Shown piece by piece: positions 1 through 9,534 of a stretch of 64,000 nucleotides of DNA. The position numbers and the translations under genes are program-made. Each line of letters opens with the position of its first letter. Within the stretch, counting starts at the first letter, position 1. The notes beneath the pieces were generated by a model. That model saw only the letters and a program-made list of their open reading frames with translations. It did not search any database and was not told the DNA's origin. Origin of the DNA: Bog-756 sp963699055 (GTDB lineage: Bacteria > Actinomycetota > Acidimicrobiia > Acidimicrobiales > RAAP-2); the NCBI GenBank assembly GCA_963699055.1, contig CAVOTA010000002.1, forward strand, positions 1,550,001 to 1,614,000. The letters are read 5' to 3'.

Positions 1-115
1 CCACCACGCCGATGGCCCCGGCGAGCACGATGGCGGCGGACACGGCGAACACGCCCACGTCGGGCAGGGTCGGGTGGGACGACGACGTCACCAGGACGGC
101 CACCAGCGCGCTCAC
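1..115 (-). CDS. nuoJ: NADH-quinone oxidoreductase subunit J, N-terminal part (runs off the left edge)
   Basis: Only the first 38 codons are present. The GTG start at 115 overlaps the nuoI stop as GTGA, as at other junctions of this operon. After a short hydrophobic leader the segment FAVSAAIVLAGAIGVV resembles the first membrane helix of NuoJ, and gene order (directly after nuoI) supports this. NuoJ is a membrane-arm subunit of complex I that helps couple quinone reduction to proton pumping. The rest lies outside the window. Confidence 0.8.
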   Translation of the reverse strand, partial: MSALVAVLVTSSSHPTLPDVGVFAVSAAIVLAGAIGVV

Positions 116-1005
116 GGGACACCCCCGTCCGCTCCGGGGTCGAGGGCGGGCGTCGGACCGCCCTGGCGGTCACGGTCGGAGTTCCCGGCCCGCTTGGCCG
201 CGGTGTAGGCGGCATCGGCCTCCTCGTGGTGCTTCTTCCCGAACCCGGGGCGGAAGCGCTCGGCCTTCTCGAGGGCGCGGCCGATGGCGCCGCGGGGGCC
301 GCGCTTGGCCGCCGGCAGGTCGGCCGGCCGCAGGTGCCGCTCGAGCGTCTCGCGCAGCGGGATCGAACCGGTGGTGGCGTCGTCGCGCCTGCCGGACTGG
401 CCCGCCTCGGGGGCGCGCACGCCGAATCCGAGCTCGCCGGACCACTGCACCTCGCCCTCGAAGGCGGCGGCGCCGGCGGGCGACGTGGCCCGCATCCAAC
501 CGGAGGTGTGCAGGTCGTCACCTTCGCGCCAGTCCTCCCACGGCAGGTGCCTCGGATGGCCGTCGTCGTCCACCAGCAGCTCCGACTTGGTGTAGATGGC
601 GTCGTTGCGGTTGGTGAAGGAGAACTCCATCAGCTTCGACTCGGTGATGGCCTCGGTGGGGCAGGCCTCCACGCACAGGTCGCAGTGGATGCACCGCAGG
701 AAGTTGATCTCGTAGACGTAGCCGTAGCGCTCGCCCGGCGACACCGGGTGGTCGGGCGGGTTGTCGAGGCCGCGGACGTAGATGCAGTCGGCCGGGCACA
801 CGCCGGCGCACAGTTCGCAGCCGATGCACTTCTCCATCCCGTCCTCGTAGCGGTTGAGGACGTGGCGGCCGTGCTGGCGCGGCTGCTTCGGGCGCTTCTC
901 CTCGGGATACTGGCGGGTGACCGCGGGCCGTCCGAGGTGCTCGAGGGTGAGCTTGAACCCGCCCAGGAAGTTCTGTCGTCCGTGCGGTGGCTCGGGGGTC
1001 GCCAT
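112..1005 (-). CDS. nuoI: NADH-quinone oxidoreductase subunit I (two 4Fe-4S ferredoxin)
   Basis: A 297-residue iron-sulfur subunit carrying clusters N6a and N6b, which pass electrons from the NuoG chain towards NuoB and quinone. Two CxxCxxCxxxCP motifs are visible, at residues 60-71 (CIGCELCAGVCP) and 105-116 (CIHCDLCVEACP). The protein is longer than the usual 160-180 residues: after about residue 180 there is a charged, low-complexity tail of roughly 115 residues with no recognisable domain, a type of extension seen in actinobacterial NuoI. Its ATG overlaps the nuoH stop by one base (TGATG). Confidence 0.96.
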   Translation of the reverse strand: MATPEPPHGRQNFLGGFKLTLEHLGRPAVTRQYPEEKRPKQPRQHGRHVLNRYEDGMEKCIGCELCAGVCPADCIYVRGLDNPPDHPVSPGERYGYVYEINFLRCIHCDLCVEACPTEAITESKLMEFSFTNRNDAIYTKSELLVDDDGHPRHLPWEDWREGDDLHTSGWMRATSPAGAAAFEGEVQWSGELGFGVRAPEAGQSGRRDDATTGSIPLRETLERHLRPADLPAAKRGPRGAIGRALEKAERFRPGFGKKHHEEADAAYTAAKRAGNSDRDRQGGPTPALDPGADGGVP

Positions 1006-2249
1006 CAGCCGTCACCTCCATCGGTCGGGGTCACCGGTGGCTCCTGGGCCCGGGTCCACAGGCGCACGCCCACCTGGGGCACCACCGCCTGGGTGGCCTC
1101 GCGCTCCGAGCCGATCGAGAAGGCCCGCGACAGCAGGACCGACCCGACGACGACGGTGGCGGCCATGGCCACGCCCCACCAGCCGTCGACCACGAAGCCG
1201 GCCACCACGAGCAGCCAGCCGAGCGAGAGCGGGATCAGGCGCTTCCAGCCGAGGTCCATGAGCTGGTCGTAGCGGAGGCGGGGCAGCGCGGCCCGCAGCC
1301 AGACGAACACGAAGAGGAAGACGATCGTCTTGGCCAGGAACCACAGGATGGGGAAGATCCACTCGAGGTGGGGGATGTGGGGCACCGGCCCGTCGGGGCC
1401 GCCGAAGAACAGGGTCACCGTGATGGCCGACATGGTGATGGTGTTCATGAACTCGGCCAGGAAGAACAGGGCGAAGCGGATCGAGGAGTACTCGGTGTGG
1501 AAGCCGCCGACGAGCTCCTGGTCGGCCTCGACCAGGTCGAAGGGCGGGCGGTTCGTCTCCGCCACGACGGCGATGAAGAAGATCAGGAACGGGACGACGG
1601 CCAGGCGGATGACGTTCCACTGCCACAGGTGCTGCGCCTGGGCGTCCACGATGGTGCGGGTGCTGAGGGAGCCGGTGATGAGGACCACCATGACCACGGT
1701 CATCCCGAGGGCGGCCTCGTAGGAGATCATCTGCGCCGACGCCCGGACCGAGCCGAGCAACGGGTACTTGGAGCCCGACGACCAGCCCGCCAGCATGACG
1801 CCGTAGACGGCGATCCCCGACATGGCCAGCAGGAAGAGGATCCCCATCGGCGGGTCGGCCAGCTGCAGCTCGAACGTGTGCCCGAACAGGGTGACCTCGC
1901 CCCCGATGGGCACGATGGCGAAGGCCAGGAACGCCGGGATGATCGTGAGGTAGGGCGCCAGCTTGAAGACGAACCGGTCGGCCTTGTCCGGGATCAGGTC
2001 CTCCTTGAAGAAGAGCTTGATCCCGTCGGCCAGGGTCTGGGCGATCCCGAACGGACCGGCCCGGTTGGGTCCGATCCGGCTCTGCATGTCCGAGATGACC
2101 TTGCGCTCGAACCAGATCATCAGCATCACCGACACCATCAGGGCGCCGAAGACGACGAGCACCTTGACGGCCACGATGGCGAGCACCACCCAGCCCACGC
2201 CCTTGCCGTAGAGCGGGTCCGTACCGAGGAGCGGGGCGAGATGGGTCAC
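1005..2249 (-). CDS. nuoH: NADH-quinone oxidoreductase subunit H
   Basis: A 414-residue polytopic membrane protein that joins the peripheral and membrane arms of complex I and forms much of the quinone cavity. Conserved segments include the loop WFERKVISDMQSRIGPNRAG (about residues 45-65), GWSSGSKYPLLGSVRASAQM, and AETNRPPFDLVEADQELVGG followed by EYSSIRFALFFLAEF. A polar C-terminal tail of about 30 residues follows the last helix. The start (ATG at 2249) overlaps the nuoG stop by 4 bases, so translation is probably coupled. Confidence 0.97.
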   Translation of the reverse strand: MTHLAPLLGTDPLYGKGVGWVVLAIVAVKVLVVFGALMVSVMLMIWFERKVISDMQSRIGPNRAGPFGIAQTLADGIKLFFKEDLIPDKADRFVFKLAPYLTIIPAFLAFAIVPIGGEVTLFGHTFELQLADPPMGILFLLAMSGIAVYGVMLAGWSSGSKYPLLGSVRASAQMISYEAALGMTVVMVVLITGSLSTRTIVDAQAQHLWQWNVIRLAVVPFLIFFIAVVAETNRPPFDLVEADQELVGGFHTEYSSIRFALFFLAEFMNTITMSAITVTLFFGGPDGPVPHIPHLEWIFPILWFLAKTIVFLFVFVWLRAALPRLRYDQLMDLGWKRLIPLSLGWLLVVAGFVVDGWWGVAMAATVVVGSVLLSRAFSIGSEREATQAVVPQVGVRLWTRAQEPPVTPTDGGDG

Positions 2250-4921
2250 AGCGACTCCATCCGCAGGTCCACCACGGGGAAGGCCCGGTCGATCAGGTCA
2301 CCCACCGTGCCGTCGCCCAGCGGGACGTTGACGTCGGCGGCCACCACCTTGCGCGGCAGCGACGGGTCGGGAGCGACGGGGACCTCGAGCGACGCGGTCG
2401 CCGACCGCAGGCGCACCTGGCCACCGGCCCCGATCCCGAGATCGTCCAGGTCGTGCGGGTTCACCCGCAGGACGCCCTCGGTGATGAGCCCGGCGAGGGC
2501 CGGCACGGCCTCGACGGCGCTGCCGCCGTCGTAGAGCACCCGGGAGGCCACCAGGCGCACCGAGTACCCGTCGGCCGGCGACACGTGCGGCACGTCGAGG
2601 TCGGGGACCCCGGCGAGCAGCGGCGGACGGGTCGGGCCCCCGGCGGACGGCGCGCCGGCGTCGACCCCGGGGACGCCCGTGCCGGGCGACGCGGCCAGGC
2701 CGGCCTGGAGGCTCGCCCCCTGCCGCTCGACGGACTCCACGCCGGGCACGGCGACGGGGTCGAGCGGGGGACGTCGGGCGAGCGTCACCGGGCTGACCCC
2801 CAGCGGGGCCACCACCCCGTCGGCGGCGCCGGCGGCGTCGAGGACGGACCGGGTGATCCCACGGTGGGACGCCGCCACCCGCTCGATCTCGTCCCACACG
2901 GCGCCGACCGTGTCGAACCCGAGGTCGTGCCCGAGGTGCACGGCGAGCTCCCCGGCGATCATCCAGTCGGGCCACGCCTGACCCGGGGGGACCAGCTTCT
3001 GGCCCACCCGCGAGATCCGGCCCTCGATGTTGGTGGTCGTCCCCGGCCGCTCATGGGCCTCGGCGGCGGGCAGCACGACGTCCGCGTGCTCCAGGACGTC
3101 ACCCGGGGCGGTGGCCACCGCCACGACGAACCCGGCGGACGCCAGCGCACGGCGGGCGAGCCTCCGGTCGGGGAAGTCGGTGAGCGGATCGCTGCCCAGC
3201 AGCACCAGCGCCGTCACCGGGGCGCCCTGTGCCTGGTCGCCGGCCGCCGCCGCCAGGATGTCGGCCGTGCCCCGGCCGGTGGCCGCGGGGACGGCGCCCC
3301 ACGCCTGCTCGAACCACGCCCGGCCCGCCTCGAGGCCCACCCGGCCGGGCAGGAGCCCGGGGGCGAGCCCCATGTCGAGCGCACCCAGCACGTTGCCGCG
3401 CCGCAGCGCCGGCAGGAACCGGGCCTCGGGCAGCGCCCGGGCGAGGGCACAGGCGGCGTCGGCCACCAGTTCGGCGTCCTCGGCCAACGACGGCCGTCCC
3501 ACCACCACGACGACGGGGCCGTCCCCGACGAGCCGCCGTGCGGACTCCAGCGCGTCGTCGGCGCCCGCGGCGGGCGCGGCACCGTCGGCGACCAGTGCGT
3601 CGACCAGGGCCCGGGCCCCGCCCGGCCCGTAGCGCAGCGACACGGCGGCGTGCTCGGTCAGCGACGTGGCCTGCGGCGACAGCTCGACGAGCGACACCTC
3701 ACCGGACACCGCGGCGGCGCGCAGCCGCAGGAACAGGATCGGGAGCTCCTCGCGCAGGTCACCGGTGAGGAGGACGACGGTGGCGGCCGAGGCGGCCTGG
3801 TCGATGGTGGCCCGGGGCAGCGACAGCACGACCTCGGCGGGCAGTCCGTCGCCGAGCTGCGCGTCGACGGAGTCGGTGCCGAGCACCCCCTTGGCGAGCC
3901 GTGCCCAGGCGTAGGCACCCTCGTTGGTGAGGCGGGCGCCGCCGATCACCCCGAGGGCGTCGGGACCCACGTCGACGGCGGAACGCAGCCCGGTGGCCGC
4001 GGCCTCGAGGGCCTCGTGCCACGACACGGGGACGAGGGCGCCGCTCTTGCGCACCAGCGGCTCGCACAGGCGGTCCTCGCGGTTGACGGCGTCGGCCGCG
4101 AACCGGCCCTTGTCGCACAGCCAGCCGTGGTTGACCGGGTCGATGTCGATGCCCAGCAGCCGGGTCAGGCGGTTGGACGACGACTGGACGGCGACCCGGC
4201 AGCCGACGGCGCAGGTCGTGCACGTCGACTCGACCTGGTCGAGGTCCCACGGTCGGGCGGCGAACCGGTACGGGGCGGCGGTGAGTGCGCCCACCGGGCA
4301 GATCTGCACCGTGTTCCCCGAGAAGTAGGAGGTGAAGGGCAGTTCGGGGAAGGTGGCGACCTGGATCTGCTCACCCCGCCCGATGAAGTCGATCTGCGCC
4401 TCCCCCGCCACCTCGTCGGCGAACCGGGTGCAGCGGCTGCACTGGATGCAGCGCTCGCGGTCGAGCAGGACCAGTTCCGAGATCGGGATCGGCTTCTCGA
4501 AGTGCCGCTTCTCCTCGACGAACCGGGTCTCGCCCGGGCCATAGGCGAGCGTCTGGTCCTGGAGGGGGCACTCGCCACCCTTGTCGCAGACCGGGCAGTC
4601 GAGCGGGTGGTTGATCAGCAGGAACTCGAGGACGCCGTCCTGGGCCTTCTTCACCTTGTCGGAGTCGGACACCACCTCCATGCCCGGGGCCGCCTCGATG
4701 AAGCAGCTGGGCATCAGGGTCGCCCCGCGGGGACCGCTCACCTCGACCAGGCACATGCGGCACACCCCGACCGGCTCCATGCGGGGGTGGTAGCAGAACC
4801 GGGGGATGAAGGTCCCCGACCGCTCGGCGGCGGCGATCAGCATCTCGCCCTTGCGGGCGCGCACCGTCCGCCCGTCCAGGGTGAACTCGAACTCGTCCGA
4901 CGGGGTCGCCTGGTCAGTCAT
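2246..4921 (-). CDS. nuoG: NADH-quinone oxidoreductase subunit G
   Basis: An 891-residue peripheral-arm subunit carrying several iron-sulfur clusters. The N-terminal 2Fe-2S domain has Cys43, Cys54, Cys57 and Cys73. The His/Cys-ligated cluster motif has His105, Cys109, Cys112 and Cys118. A CxxCxxC group (CIQCSRC) with a later CP follows, then CTTCAVGC plus a distant LCDKGRF, the ligand set of the optional N7 cluster. The rest is a molybdopterin-oxidoreductase-like fold without obvious cofactor residues. ATG 4921 is chosen because it overlaps the nuoF stop by 8 bases; an upstream in-frame start lies inside nuoF and is unlikely. Confidence 0.95.
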   Translation of the reverse strand: MTDQATPSDEFEFTLDGRTVRARKGEMLIAAAERSGTFIPRFCYHPRMEPVGVCRMCLVEVSGPRGATLMPSCFIEAAPGMEVVSDSDKVKKAQDGVLEFLLINHPLDCPVCDKGGECPLQDQTLAYGPGETRFVEEKRHFEKPIPISELVLLDRERCIQCSRCTRFADEVAGEAQIDFIGRGEQIQVATFPELPFTSYFSGNTVQICPVGALTAAPYRFAARPWDLDQVESTCTTCAVGCRVAVQSSSNRLTRLLGIDIDPVNHGWLCDKGRFAADAVNREDRLCEPLVRKSGALVPVSWHEALEAAATGLRSAVDVGPDALGVIGGARLTNEGAYAWARLAKGVLGTDSVDAQLGDGLPAEVVLSLPRATIDQAASAATVVLLTGDLREELPILFLRLRAAAVSGEVSLVELSPQATSLTEHAAVSLRYGPGGARALVDALVADGAAPAAGADDALESARRLVGDGPVVVVVGRPSLAEDAELVADAACALARALPEARFLPALRRGNVLGALDMGLAPGLLPGRVGLEAGRAWFEQAWGAVPAATGRGTADILAAAAGDQAQGAPVTALVLLGSDPLTDFPDRRLARRALASAGFVVAVATAPGDVLEHADVVLPAAEAHERPGTTTNIEGRISRVGQKLVPPGQAWPDWMIAGELAVHLGHDLGFDTVGAVWDEIERVAASHRGITRSVLDAAGAADGVVAPLGVSPVTLARRPPLDPVAVPGVESVERQGASLQAGLAASPGTGVPGVDAGAPSAGGPTRPPLLAGVPDLDVPHVSPADGYSVRLVASRVLYDGGSAVEAVPALAGLITEGVLRVNPHDLDDLGIGAGGQVRLRSATASLEVPVAPDPSLPRKVVAADVNVPLGDGTVGDLIDRAFPVVDLRMESL

Positions 4922-6218
4922 AGGGGCAGCCCCCCTCCTTGATGTGGACCAGGAACTCGTCACGGAACATGGTGATGGCCGAGCTGATGGACGACGGGAT
5001 CGACGGCCCGAGCACGCAGATGGTCGTCTGCTGCGGCGGCCACGTCAGGCCCGGGGCGATGTTGTCGCAGGCGTCGAGCAGCAGGTCGAGATCCTGTTCG
5101 CGACCCTGGCCACGTTCGATGCGCTCCATGATCCGTTCGAGCCAGCCCGAGCCCTCGCGGCACGGCGTGCACTGGCCGCACGACTCCCGGCTGAAGAACT
5201 TGGTGATCCGCCAGGCGGCACGCACCGCGCAGGTGTGGTCGTCCATGACCACCACCGAGCCCGATCCGAGCATCGACCCGGCCTCGGCCACCTCGTCCTG
5301 CCCGAGCGGCAGGTCGAGCCGGTCGGGGCCGAACCACGGCGCCGACACCCCGCCGGGGATGAACGCCTTGAGGGCCCGGCCGTGGGGGATGCCGCCGCCG
5401 AGCACCGGCGCGTTGATCAGGTCGTCGAAGGTGGTCGTGACCATCTCGAGCTCGTAGACACCCGGGTTGTGCACGTGGCCGGCCAGCGCGAACAGGCGGG
5501 TCCCGGTCGAGCGGCCGCCACCGAGGGCGGCGAACGCCGCCCCGCCGTGCACCATGATCCACGGGAGGTTGGACATGGTCTCCACGTTGTTGACCACGGT
5601 CGGGTCGCCGTAGAGACCGATGGCCGCCGGGAAGAACGGCGGCTTGATCCGGGGGAAGCCGCGCTTGCCCTCCAGGGACTCGAGGAGCGCGGTCTCCTCG
5701 CCGCAGATGTAGGCGCCGGCCCCCGGGTGGACCACCACGTCGACCGAGAACCCCGAGCCGAAGATGTCCCGGCCCACCGCACCGTGGGCGTAGGCGTCGT
5801 TGACGGCGGCCTGCACCCGCTCGAGGCCGAGGGCGAACTCGCCCCGCAGGAAGATGAACACCTGCGACACCTGCAACGCGTAGGCGGCGATCACGACACC
5901 CTCGACCAGCTGGTGCGGGTCCCGCTCGACCAGCAGGTGGTCCTTGAACGTGGCCGGCTCCGACTCGTCGCCGTTCACCACGAGGTACGTCACCGGCGCC
6001 TTGCGGAGCATGGACCACTTGCGGCCGGCGGGGAACCCGGCGCCGCCGCGGCCCAGCAGGCTGGCGGCGTCGACCTCGGCGGCCACCGCCTCGGGGGTGG
6101 TGGCCAGCGCCTTGCGCAGCCCGTCGTAGCCGCCCGTGGCCAGGTAGCGCTCGAGGGTGAACGAGTCGTCGTAGCCGATGCGGCTGGTGACGATCTTGGG
6201 CGGATCGGTGACGGCCAT
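4914..6218 (-). CDS. nuoF: NADH-quinone oxidoreductase subunit F (NADH/FMN site)
   Basis: A 434-residue flavoprotein subunit that oxidises NADH with FMN and passes electrons to cluster N3. It shows the glycine-rich NADH-binding segment LLGRGGAGFPAGRKW, the FMN-binding region VNGDESEPATFKD, GAGAYICGEETALLESLEG, and the 4Fe-4S motif ESCGQCTPCREG with a distant Cys near the C terminus. Length is normal for the family. ATG 6218 overlaps the nuoE stop by one base (TGATG). Confidence 0.97.
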   Translation of the reverse strand: MAVTDPPKIVTSRIGYDDSFTLERYLATGGYDGLRKALATTPEAVAAEVDAASLLGRGGAGFPAGRKWSMLRKAPVTYLVVNGDESEPATFKDHLLVERDPHQLVEGVVIAAYALQVSQVFIFLRGEFALGLERVQAAVNDAYAHGAVGRDIFGSGFSVDVVVHPGAGAYICGEETALLESLEGKRGFPRIKPPFFPAAIGLYGDPTVVNNVETMSNLPWIMVHGGAAFAALGGGRSTGTRLFALAGHVHNPGVYELEMVTTTFDDLINAPVLGGGIPHGRALKAFIPGGVSAPWFGPDRLDLPLGQDEVAEAGSMLGSGSVVVMDDHTCAVRAAWRITKFFSRESCGQCTPCREGSGWLERIMERIERGQGREQDLDLLLDACDNIAPGLTWPPQQTTICVLGPSIPSSISSAITMFRDEFLVHIKEGGCPYD

Positions 6219-6910
6219 CAGGACCCTCCCCCCTCGGCCGGCGCGGCGGCGTCGCGGGCGGCGCGGGCCTCGGCGGCGGCCGCCCGTTCCCGGGCGACCA
6301 CGTCGGGGTCCACGGCCAGGCCGTTGGCCCGGCGGACCCGGATCAGCGTCCCGTGCGGCGGGATGTCGGCGGACCGGGCTCCCGAGCGGAGCTCGTCCAC
6401 CAGCCGGTCGAACGACTCCGGCGTCTGGGCGCCCACGTAGCGGTGGTTGACCTGGACGCACGGCGCCCGGTCGCAGTCCGCCAGGCACTCGGCCTCCTCG
6501 AGGGTGACCGAGCCGTCGGCGGTGGTACCGCCCGCCCCGATCCCGAGGGAGTCCTCGGCGTGCTCGAGCAGCTCGGCGGCCCCGCCCAGCAGGCAGGCGA
6601 TGTTGGTGCAGACCGCCACCACGTAGGTGCCGACCGGCTCCGTGTGGAGCATGTCGTAGAACGAGGCCGTCCCGAGCACCTCGCTCGGGGTGACGCCGAC
6701 CAGGCCGGCGATGTCCACCATGGCCTCCGGCGTCAGCCAGCCGTCCTGCTCCTGGGCGAGGTGGCACAGGGGGACGAGGGCGGAGCGGGGCTCGGGGTAC
6801 AGGGCGACGAGCTGGCGGGCCCGGGCCACCGTGTCGGCCGACAGGTGGCTCGGGGCCGTCGGCGCACCGACGGCGCGACGGGGCGGGGCCAGCGGGGTGG
6901 GCTCGGTCAC
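6218..6910 (-). CDS. nuoE: NADH-quinone oxidoreductase subunit E (2Fe-2S)
   Basis: A 230-residue subunit of the NADH dehydrogenase module that binds cluster N1a. It has the thioredoxin-like 2Fe-2S pattern CTNIAC followed about 40 residues later by CLADC. The core matches NuoE (about 160-170 residues); an N-terminal Pro/Ala-rich lead and an Ala/Glu-rich tail make it longer. The start is GTG 6910, overlapping the nuoD stop as GTGA. Confidence 0.95.
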   Translation of the reverse strand: MTEPTPLAPPRRAVGAPTAPSHLSADTVARARQLVALYPEPRSALVPLCHLAQEQDGWLTPEAMVDIAGLVGVTPSEVLGTASFYDMLHTEPVGTYVVAVCTNIACLLGGAAELLEHAEDSLGIGAGGTTADGSVTLEEAECLADCDRAPCVQVNHRYVGAQTPESFDRLVDELRSGARSADIPPHGTLIRVRRANGLAVDPDVVARERAAAAEARAARDAAAPAEGGGS

Positions 6911-8334
6911 CGGTCCACCTCCCCCATCACCGGGTCGACCGACGAGCACACGACGACGGCGTCGGCCAGGAGGCCGCCGCGCATCATCAGGGGCAGCGCC
7001 TGGAGGTTCACGAAGCTCGGCCCCCGGATGTGCATCCGGAACGGCTTGGGCGACCCGTCCGACACCAGGTAGCAGCCGAGCTCGCCCCGGGGGGACTCGA
7101 TGGCCACGTAGGCCTCGCCCTCGGGGACCCGGAACCCCTCGGTGAAGACCTTGAAGTGGTGGATCAGGGCCTCCATCGACTCGTCGATCCGACCACGGGG
7201 TGGCGGGGTGACCTTCTTGTCCTGGACCCGGTAGTCGCCGGCCGGCATCTTCTCGACGATCTGGCGGATGATCCGGATCGACTCGCGGATCTCGTTGAGG
7301 CGGATCGAGTACCGGTCGAAGTTGTCGCCGAAGGTGCCCACGATGACGTCGAACTCGACCTCGTCGTAGCGGAGGTACGGCATGGTGCGCCGCAGGTCCC
7401 ACGGCACACCCGTGGAACGGAGCAGCGGCCCGGTGAGCGACAGTGCGAGCGCCTCCTCGGCCGACAGGTTGCCGACGCCCTCGGACCGCTGACGGAACAC
7501 GGGCTGGCCGGTGAGGAGCTCGTCGTACTCGTCGAGCCGCGGCAGGACGGTGTCGCAGATGACGGTGACGTCGTCCTCCCACCCGTCGGGCAGGTCGGCC
7601 GCCGTGCCCCCGGGGCGGATGAAGTTGTGGTTCATGCGCAACCCGGTGGTCTTCTCGAAGAAGGCGAGGATCATCTCGCGCTCGCGGAAGCCGTAGATCA
7701 TCATCGAGGTGGAGGCGTGGTCCATGCCGTTGGTGGCCATCCACATGAGGTGGGACGAGGCACGGTTCAGCTCCACCAGGAGCATGCGGATCCAGTCCGA
7801 GCGGGGGGGCATCTCGATCCCGAGCAGCTCCTCGACGGCCATCGACAGCACCAGTTCGTTGCTCATCGGCGACAGGTAGTCCATCCGGGTCACGTTGGTC
7901 GAACCCTGGACGTAGGTGAGCTCCTCGGCCGTCTTCTCCATGCCGGTGTGGAGGTAGCCGATGACCGGCTTGGTGCGCAGGACCGTCTCGCCGTCGAGTT
8001 CGATCATGAGTCGCAGCACCCCGTGGGTCGACGGGTGCTGGGGTCCCATGTTGATGATCATCGTCTCGTCGTCGGTCTGCTCGACGTCGATGTCGTCGGC
8101 GTTCACGACGACGCCTTCGGGCAACCGGAGCACGGCCCCGGCCTCGCGCCGCAGCTCGTCGGGGGCCGTCCCGGTGCGGGGGAACAGTTCCTGGGCTCCC
8201 TCGGACGTCTCGATGACCAGGCCGGCCGGCACCCCGTCGGTCCACGGCTCGTCGTACCGCTCACCCGACACGGGGTCGGGGAGTTCGGAGTCGGTGTGGG
8301 GGGCGTCCGCCGTGGGCGGGGTGGCGTCGGTCAT
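6907..8334 (-). CDS. nuoD: NADH-quinone oxidoreductase subunit D
   Basis: A 475-residue 49-kDa-type subunit that forms the quinone-binding site with NuoB. The family segment MGPQHPSTHGVLRLMIELDG lies near residue 95, followed by GYLHTGMEKTAEELTYVQG and a C-terminal ESPRGELGCYLVSDGSPKPF. The roughly 90-residue N-terminal extension before the conserved core is acidic, Pro-rich and unlike canonical NuoD. ATG 8334 overlaps the nuoC stop as ATGA. Confidence 0.96.
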   Translation of the reverse strand: MTDATPPTADAPHTDSELPDPVSGERYDEPWTDGVPAGLVIETSEGAQELFPRTGTAPDELRREAGAVLRLPEGVVVNADDIDVEQTDDETMIINMGPQHPSTHGVLRLMIELDGETVLRTKPVIGYLHTGMEKTAEELTYVQGSTNVTRMDYLSPMSNELVLSMAVEELLGIEMPPRSDWIRMLLVELNRASSHLMWMATNGMDHASTSMMIYGFREREMILAFFEKTTGLRMNHNFIRPGGTAADLPDGWEDDVTVICDTVLPRLDEYDELLTGQPVFRQRSEGVGNLSAEEALALSLTGPLLRSTGVPWDLRRTMPYLRYDEVEFDVIVGTFGDNFDRYSIRLNEIRESIRIIRQIVEKMPAGDYRVQDKKVTPPPRGRIDESMEALIHHFKVFTEGFRVPEGEAYVAIESPRGELGCYLVSDGSPKPFRMHIRGPSFVNLQALPLMMRGGLLADAVVVCSSVDPVMGEVDR

Positions 8335-8858
8335 CGTGGCCCCGGTGCGCCCTTGAACTGCACCGGAACGCGCCCGACCCCGTAGTCCTTGCGCAGGGGA
8401 TGGCCCTCCCAGTCCTCGGGCATGAGGATCCGGGTCATGTCGGGGTGTCCGGTGAACACGATGCCGAACAGGTCGTAGGCCTCCCGCTCCATGGCCTCGG
8501 TCCCGGGGTACAGGTCGAAGAGGGTCGGCACCTCGGCGTCGCCGGCCGGTACCTGGACCCGCACCCGGACCCGTCGGACCTGGCTGAGGGAGAGCAGGTT
8601 GACCACGACCTCGAAGCGCTCGGCCACCACGCCCTCGGGCAGGGTGCGCCCCGGGTGTCCGAGGTAGTCGACCCCGCACAGGTCGGCACAGGTCTCGAAG
8701 CCCTCGTCCCGCAGGGAGGTGACCACGTCGAGGTACTGCGCACGGGTGGGGAAGACCACCTCGGGTGCGGCACCGCGGCGCCGGCGTTGCGAGGAGCCGC
8801 CGGACGGGGTGGTCCCGGGCGCGTCGGACGAGGTGTCCCCGTCGGCGACCGTGGTCAC
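8331..8858 (-). CDS. nuoC: NADH-quinone oxidoreductase subunit C
   Basis: A 175-residue 30-kDa-type subunit of the connecting module between NuoB and NuoD. The conserved C-terminal block includes PGTEAMEREAYDLFGIVFTG and HPDMTRILMPEDWEGHPLRK. The first 30 residues are Ser/Thr-rich and not conserved. It starts at GTG 8858, overlapping the nuoB stop (GTGA). Confidence 0.95.
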   Translation of the reverse strand: MTTVADGDTSSDAPGTTPSGGSSQRRRRGAAPEVVFPTRAQYLDVVTSLRDEGFETCADLCGVDYLGHPGRTLPEGVVAERFEVVVNLLSLSQVRRVRVRVQVPAGDAEVPTLFDLYPGTEAMEREAYDLFGIVFTGHPDMTRILMPEDWEGHPLRKDYGVGRVPVQFKGAPGPR

Positions 8859-9517
8859 AGGGGCTCACCCACGCTGCGGGCGATGATCGAGTTGCGCTTG
8901 GGTGTGCCGAGGTGCACCGCGTCGGGACGCTGGGGGGTCCACCCGGTCGAGGGGTCCTCGGCGGGGCCCCGGCCGTCGTCGGTGTCGCCTCCCTCGTCCG
9001 AGGCGAGGCCGGCGGTGTCCGGGCGCCCGTCGAGGACCAGGGTGCGCCGGCGGGTGATGTCGTCCGACCGTACCTTCTCGTGCAGGGTCAAGATGGCGTG
9101 CATCAGCGTCTCGGGGGTCGGGGGGCACCCGGGTGCGTACACGTCCACCGGTACGATCTGGTCGACGCCCTGGACGATCGCGTAGTTGTTGAACATCCCG
9201 CCCGAGCTGGCGCACACGCCCATCGACAGCACCCACTTGGGCTCCATCATCTGGTCGTAGACCTGGCGCAGCACCGGCGCCATCTTCTGGGAGACCCGTC
9301 CGGCCACGATCATCAGGTCGGCCTGGCGGGGGGAGGCCCGGAAGACCTCCATGCCGAAGCGGGCGAGGTCGAAGTCGGCGGCACCGACCGACATCATCTC
9401 GATGGCGCAGCAGGCGAGCCCGAACGTCGCCGGCCACATCGAGTACGTCCGGGCCCACTTGACCAGGTCCTCGAGCCGGCCGGTGAGGAAGTTGTGCTGG
9501 AGGTCCTCGAGTCCCAC
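8855..9517 (-). CDS. nuoB: NADH-quinone oxidoreductase subunit B
   Basis: A 220-residue subunit holding cluster N2, the last electron carrier before quinone. Ligands are the adjacent Cys36-Cys37 pair (FGLACCAIEM), Cys102 (GVCASSGGMF) and Cys131 (APGCPPTPE). The core ends near residue 160; a polar tail of about 60 residues follows. GTG 9517 is chosen as the start because the following residues align with the normal NuoB N terminus and a purine-rich stretch precedes it. It lies 17 bases after the nuoA stop. Confidence 0.95.
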   Translation of the reverse strand: MGLEDLQHNFLTGRLEDLVKWARTYSMWPATFGLACCAIEMMSVGAADFDLARFGMEVFRASPRQADLMIVAGRVSQKMAPVLRQVYDQMMEPKWVLSMGVCASSGGMFNNYAIVQGVDQIVPVDVYAPGCPPTPETLMHAILTLHEKVRSDDITRRRTLVLDGRPDTAGLASDEGGDTDDGRGPAEDPSTGWTPQRPDAVHLGTPKRNSIIARSVGEPL

Positions 9518-9534
9518 GGTCCGCCCGCCCCCGC

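Noticed and set aside
2453..4942. An 829-codon open frame on the plus strand opposite nuoG
   Set aside because: It is antisense to a clear nuoG, is Gly/Arg/His-rich with no domain, and is an expected shadow of biased third-position GC in this genome. Similar long frames opposite the secreted-protein gene (26181-28433) and the flavin hydroxylase (46541-48202) were rejected for the same reason.
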